DNA from: CAYTIB01 sp964437725 | GTDB taxonomy: Bacteria > UBA8248 > JACPRG01 > G963555815 | Assembly (NCBI GenBank): GCA_964437725.1 | Contig: CAYTIB010000036.1 | Span: forward strand, 62,001-126,000 | Length of the DNA stretch: 64,000 nt | Direction of reading: 5' to 3' | Shown here: positions 60,698 through 64,000 of the stretch, piece by piece | Position numbering within the stretch: the first letter of the stretch is position 1 | Layout of the letters: every line of letters begins with the position of its first letter | Notes under the pieces: generated by a model | Database searches by the model: none | The model's input: only the letters and a program-made list of their open reading frames with translations | What the model was told of the DNA's origin: nothing | Made by a program: the position numbers and the translations under genes

Positions 60698-62643
60698 TCG
60701 AGTCCTTGGCCTTCTGATTTTACGTTCTCATTGGTCTTAATCGTGGTTTCCGTGTGGAGGACCGACTCCGACTTCGAGGGGGGTAGATTTTCCATTATCT
60801 TTTCTTTAACTAGCAAAGCCAGTGCCTTGTTCATATGCGGGATTCCGGATAGTTGCTCAATATCGGCTTCACGAATCTGATCAATACCCCCGAAGTAACG
60901 TAGAAGAGAGCGTCGCCGTGCTGGACCGATTCCCTCGATTTCCTCAAGAATGGAGCGTAGGTGTCCTTTCCCACGCCGTTTTCGGTGAAACTGGATTGTG
61001 AAACGATGGGTTTCGTCCCGGACACGCTGGAGAAGATATCGAACGGGGGAGTCCGGTAGAAGTGGGATTGGCTCTGAATGTTCCGGAATGAAAATCATGT
61101 CGTTCCGACCCCTTCTGTCCCCTCCTTTGGCCATAGCAATAACGGGTAGCCGTTGAAGGGCTAGTCCCTTTAGTATGCGGGTTGCCACATTTAGCTGACC
61201 TTTTCCCCCATCAATGAGAATTAGGTCTGGCCACTTTCCATCTTCAGCCAGGGCGCGCCGAAACCGCCGACCCAAAACTTCGCCCATCATAGCGTAATCG
61301 TTAGGAATGTTTTGAGTCTGAATAATATATCGTCGGTATTCTTCTTTCTTTGGTTTTCCCTCTTCGAAAACAACCATACATGCAACTGCGTCCGTACCCT
61401 GCAGGTTGGAGACGTCAAATGCTTCAATACGGCGCGGTGGTTTCGCGAGGCGAAGGACATCTTGTAGCTCAATTAGCAACTCCTCGCCCACCGGGCCCTC
61501 TTCCTTGGGGTTCTCAAGAAAGTGTTGGGCATTGTCAGTCGCCATGCGGATGAGGCGAGCCTTATCTCCCCTTTGTGGGACGGTAAGTATTACCCGCTTA
61601 TTGCGGAGAGACGTTAGCCAGTCACCAATAAGATCAAAATCACCTACGGCGACCGGAATTAAAATCTCTCGGGGAATGAAAGTTCCCCGAGCGTAGTATT
61701 GCTTGAGAAAAGACTCGACTAAAACGGCATCTGGTTCTGTGGCAGGGAATTTAAAATCATACCCGTTGTCACCTAAAACCTTTCCGCCACGCACAAAAAA
61801 TATATGGATCCGCGCGCGGTCTCCAAACCGGTGGAGCCCAATAACGTCCTGGTCTTCGAAGTTTGTCGAGACAATTCTTTGTCTCTGAAGGCTGGCCTCG
61901 ACCGACCGTATTTGGTCTCGGTACATCGCGGCCTGCTCGTAGCAGAGTTTGTCCGAAGCGGAGTGCATTTTTTTTTCAAGCTTATTTTTCAACTCGAGAT
62001 CACGGCCCTTCAGAAATAAGTTCACGCGTTCCACCAACGCGTCATATTCCTCAGAGGTGCAATATCCGACGCACGGCGCGATGCATCGCTTCATCTCGTA
62101 TTCTAGGCATGGGCGATCGTGCCTGCCGTCCATTGGTTCTTCACAGGAGCGGATAGGAAAAACCTTGTGTATTGTTCGTAATGTTTGCCTGATGGATTTG
62201 GCGGAAACGTATGGGCCAAAGTAAGTCGCTCCATCCTTTCGGACTTGCCTAACGACCTCCAGGCGAGGAAATTTTTCACCCGTCGTGAAACGTAGATAAG
62301 GGAAGTGCTTGTCATCACGGAGTACAACGTTGTACTTAGGCCGGTGACGTTTAATGTAATTGCTTTCCAAAATGAGCGCTTCCACCTCATTGGCTGTAAC
62401 GATGTAATCCAGGGTGTGGACTTGGTCGACCAATTTCTGGATCCTCGGTGCTAGGCGAGCAGAAGGAGTAAAGTAGGAGCGGACGCGGTGCCTCAAGGAT
62501 TTGGCTTTTCCGACATAGAGGATTTTTTTCTTCTCATCTTGCATTATGTAAATACCTGGAGAGGTAGGTAGTTCTTCTCCTAGACGATCTTGTTCGGCCA
62601 ACCGTGTTCCAACGGCTCTTTCTTTGATTTTTTTACTTTTCAC
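60694..62643 (-). CDS. uvrC: UvrABC excision nuclease subunit C
   Basis: Makes both incisions in nucleotide excision repair. The 649-residue protein has an N-terminal GIY-YIG domain (GIYIMQDEKKKILYVGKAKS), a cysteine-rich linker (CLEYEMKRCIAPCVGYC), a UVR motif near residue 225, an RNase H-like domain with LIDGGKGQL, and C-terminal helix-hairpin-helix repeats (IEGIGPARRRSLLRYFGG). It starts at GTG with AAGGTGG six bases upstream. It lies 139 bp from uvrB. Confidence 0.96.
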   Translation of the reverse strand: MKSKKIKERAVGTRLAEQDRLGEELPTSPGIYIMQDEKKKILYVGKAKSLRHRVRSYFTPSARLAPRIQKLVDQVHTLDYIVTANEVEALILESNYIKRHRPKYNVVLRDDKHFPYLRFTTGEKFPRLEVVRQVRKDGATYFGPYVSAKSIRQTLRTIHKVFPIRSCEEPMDGRHDRPCLEYEMKRCIAPCVGYCTSEEYDALVERVNLFLKGRDLELKNKLEKKMHSASDKLCYEQAAMYRDQIRSVEASLQRQRIVSTNFEDQDVIGLHRFGDRARIHIFFVRGGKVLGDNGYDFKFPATEPDAVLVESFLKQYYARGTFIPREILIPVAVGDFDLIGDWLTSLRNKRVILTVPQRGDKARLIRMATDNAQHFLENPKEEGPVGEELLIELQDVLRLAKPPRRIEAFDVSNLQGTDAVACMVVFEEGKPKKEEYRRYIIQTQNIPNDYAMMGEVLGRRFRRALAEDGKWPDLILIDGGKGQLNVATRILKGLALQRLPVIAMAKGGDRRGRNDMIFIPEHSEPIPLLPDSPVRYLLQRVRDETHRFTIQFHRKRRGKGHLRSILEEIEGIGPARRRSLLRYFGGIDQIREADIEQLSGIPHMNKALALLVKEKIMENLPPSKSESVLHTETTIKTNENVKSEGQGLE

Positions 62644-62782
62644 GTCGGTCCACCTTGCGTTTGGGCGAGCTCGAGCCTTTGCTTAAGTGCTTGTTATTGA
62701 ACCGAATTCAGCACATCCCCACCTTCTAATATGGAAGGATGTCTCGGGGGGATTGTCCGATTATCCCACACTTAGTTGAACT

Positions 62783-64000
62783 CTAAACGGTAACTCCCAG
62801 CTCGCGTTTTTCTAAGAGGATGATGTTATCGCGAATCTCGGCTGCTTTTTCAAACTCCAGTCGTTGGGCTGCGGCGAGCATCTCCTCACGTAGCTTTTTG
62901 ACACGATTTGCAATGTCCTCCGAAGATGCGGAGACATCATAGTAAGGGGCCTGGTCCCCTGCTACCTTGGAAACGGATGAGTAGTCCCACTGGGATACAT
63001 TACCTAGGACTTCGTTGATGTTTCGAACGATCGTTTTGGGAGTAATACCATGGTCCCGGTTATGTTTTTTTTGGATCTCCCTTCTCCGATGAGTTTCCGA
63101 AATCGCAGCCTCAATAGAGCGTGTCATACGGTCAGCGTAAAATATGACCGTTCCATTGACATTTCGGGCTGCACGTCCGCTTGTCTGAATCAAAGAGGTT
63201 TCCGACCTCAGATATCCCTCCTTGTCGGCGTCCAAAACAGCTACCAATGAAACCTCTGGAATGTCCAATCCCTCGCGAAGCAGGTTGATACCAATCAATA
63301 CGTCAAACTCCCCTAAACGAAGCTCACGAATGATGGACACCCTTTCCAGTGCATCGATATCCGAATGCAAATAACGTACCCGCACACCTGCTTCCTGGTA
63401 GAATTCCGCCAACTCTTCGGAGAACCGCTTGGTGAGCGTTGTTACGAGAACCCGTTCGTTAACTTTGACTCTCTTTCTTATTGCACTCAACAGGTCGTCT
63501 ACCTGTCCACGCACGGGGCGGACTTTTATAACCGGGTCCATTAAGCCGGTCGGCCTGATAATTTGTTCGGTGACTAAACCACCACTGATCTTAAGCTCGT
63601 AGGGTCCGGGTGTTGCCGAAACGTAAACCGCCTGTGGAATCTTTTCCTCAAATTCGTCGTAATTTAATGGACGATTGTCTAGGGCAGAGGGAAGTCGAAA
63701 TCCGTGGGCAACCAGAGACTCCTTGCGCGAACGATCACCGGCGTACATGGCTCGGAACTGCGGAACTGTGACATGGCTCTCGTCTATGATGTAGAGTGAG
63801 TCCGGAGGAAAATAATCCAAGAGGGTATGAGGCGGCTCACCAGCTTCACGGCCTTCGAGGTGTCTGGAGTAGTTCTCGATGCCGTTGCAGTAACCGATCT
63901 CTCGAAACATTTCCATATCAAATTTGGTTCGTTGCTCGAGACGTTGGGCTTCCAGGTATTTGTCCTCGCGTTTGAGACCAATTAAACGGGTTTTTAGCTC
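62783..64000 (-). CDS. uvrB: UvrABC excision nuclease subunit B, N-terminal part outside window
   Basis: A damage-verifying helicase of nucleotide excision repair. The frame is open to the right edge, so about 405 C-terminal residues are visible. They include YCNGIENYSRHL, the YVSATPG motif, a VTTLTKRFSEEL segment, the helicase motifs around INLLREGLDIPEV and QTSGRAARN, and a C-terminal UVR motif (LEFEKAAEIRD) that contacts UvrC. An ATG at 63916 is internal, not the start. uvrB and uvrC adjacent on the same strand is a plausible repair unit. Confidence 0.96.
   Translation of the reverse strand, partial: ELKTRLIGLKREDKYLEAQRLEQRTKFDMEMFREIGYCNGIENYSRHLEGREAGEPPHTLLDYFPPDSLYIIDESHVTVPQFRAMYAGDRSRKESLVAHGFRLPSALDNRPLNYDEFEEKIPQAVYVSATPGPYELKISGGLVTEQIIRPTGLMDPVIKVRPVRGQVDDLLSAIRKRVKVNERVLVTTLTKRFSEELAEFYQEAGVRVRYLHSDIDALERVSIIRELRLGEFDVLIGINLLREGLDIPEVSLVAVLDADKEGYLRSETSLIQTSGRAARNVNGTVIFYADRMTRSIEAAISETHRRREIQKKHNRDHGITPKTIVRNINEVLGNVSQWDYSSVSKVAGDQAPYYDVSASSEDIANRVKKLREEMLAAAQRLEFEKAAEIRDNIILLEKRELGVTV

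Noticed and set aside
1..64000. CRISPR arrays, tRNA or rRNA genes, insertion sequences or prophage
   Set aside because: I found no regularly spaced repeats, cloverleaf or rRNA-like sequence, transposase or integrase in any part of the window.

Overview
The window is dense bacterial chromosome. About fifty genes are visible, and all but three (the DUF1989 gene at the left edge, lptF and lptG) lie on the minus strand. The contents are core envelope genes: an almost complete dcw (division and cell wall) cluster, LPS core and glycan genes, the Kdo-lipid A pathway, Lpt, BamA and Lol components. The cell is therefore a diderm, LPS-bearing Gram-negative. MurE carries the DNPR motif of meso-diaminopimelate-adding enzymes, so the peptidoglycan should be DAP-type. 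LpxI rather than LpxH, a ClpC-type ATPase beside lolCD, split hldE genes and frequent TTG/GTG starts argue against a gammaproteobacterium. The sequence does not let me name a phylum. I saw no rRNA, tRNA, CRISPR array, transposase or prophage.

Layout in coordinate order. 1-1480: the 3' part of a DUF1989 gene (+) and an atypical SDR (-). 1574-18832: the dcw cluster, transcribed leftward as mraZ-rsmH-ftsL-ftsI-murE-murF-mraY-murD-ftsW-murG-murC-murB-ftsQ-ftsA-ftsZ, with no ddl. It is driven by a recognisable promoter with phased MraZ-type boxes at 18844-18909. 19225-37585: a leftward LPS and surface-glycan cluster with a late acyltransferase, two heptosyltransferases, split hldE, an epimerase, a Trm112-like small protein, four GT4 enzymes, a GT2, an MsbA-type flippase, a NodU-type carbamoyltransferase broken by one in-frame TAG, an SGNH hydrolase, a CgeB-like transferase and an SDR. 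37777-40073: lptF-lptG (+), divergent from the cluster. 40080-64000: a second long leftward array: uvrB(partial)-uvrC-lnt-prfB-lysS-lolC-lolD-clpC, then after a terminator bamA-ompH-lpxD-fabZ-lpxA-Gfo/Idh-lpxI-lpxB-DUF374-waaA-lpxK.

Together the genes form a continuous envelope programme. fabZ, lpxA, lpxD, lpxI, lpxB, lpxK, waaA and the late acyltransferases make lipid A-Kdo2. hldE and the GT9 enzymes add heptose, and the GT4/GT2 enzymes extend and decorate the glycan. MsbA flips it, LptF/G extract it, BamA inserts outer-membrane proteins with the Skp-like OmpH, and Lnt/LolCD mature and sort lipoproteins. The dcw genes make and divide the wall.

The most notable points are: ftsW has no ATG, GTG or TTG upstream of its first membrane segment but has a strong ribosome-binding site before an AUU; the carbamoyltransferase carries a single amber codon; MraZ boxes show 10-bp phasing; prfB has a CUU UGA C frameshift site; one SDR lacks the catalytic lysine; long G/C homopolymers lie in or next to lpxD and ompH; and several genes are coupled by TTGA overlaps.
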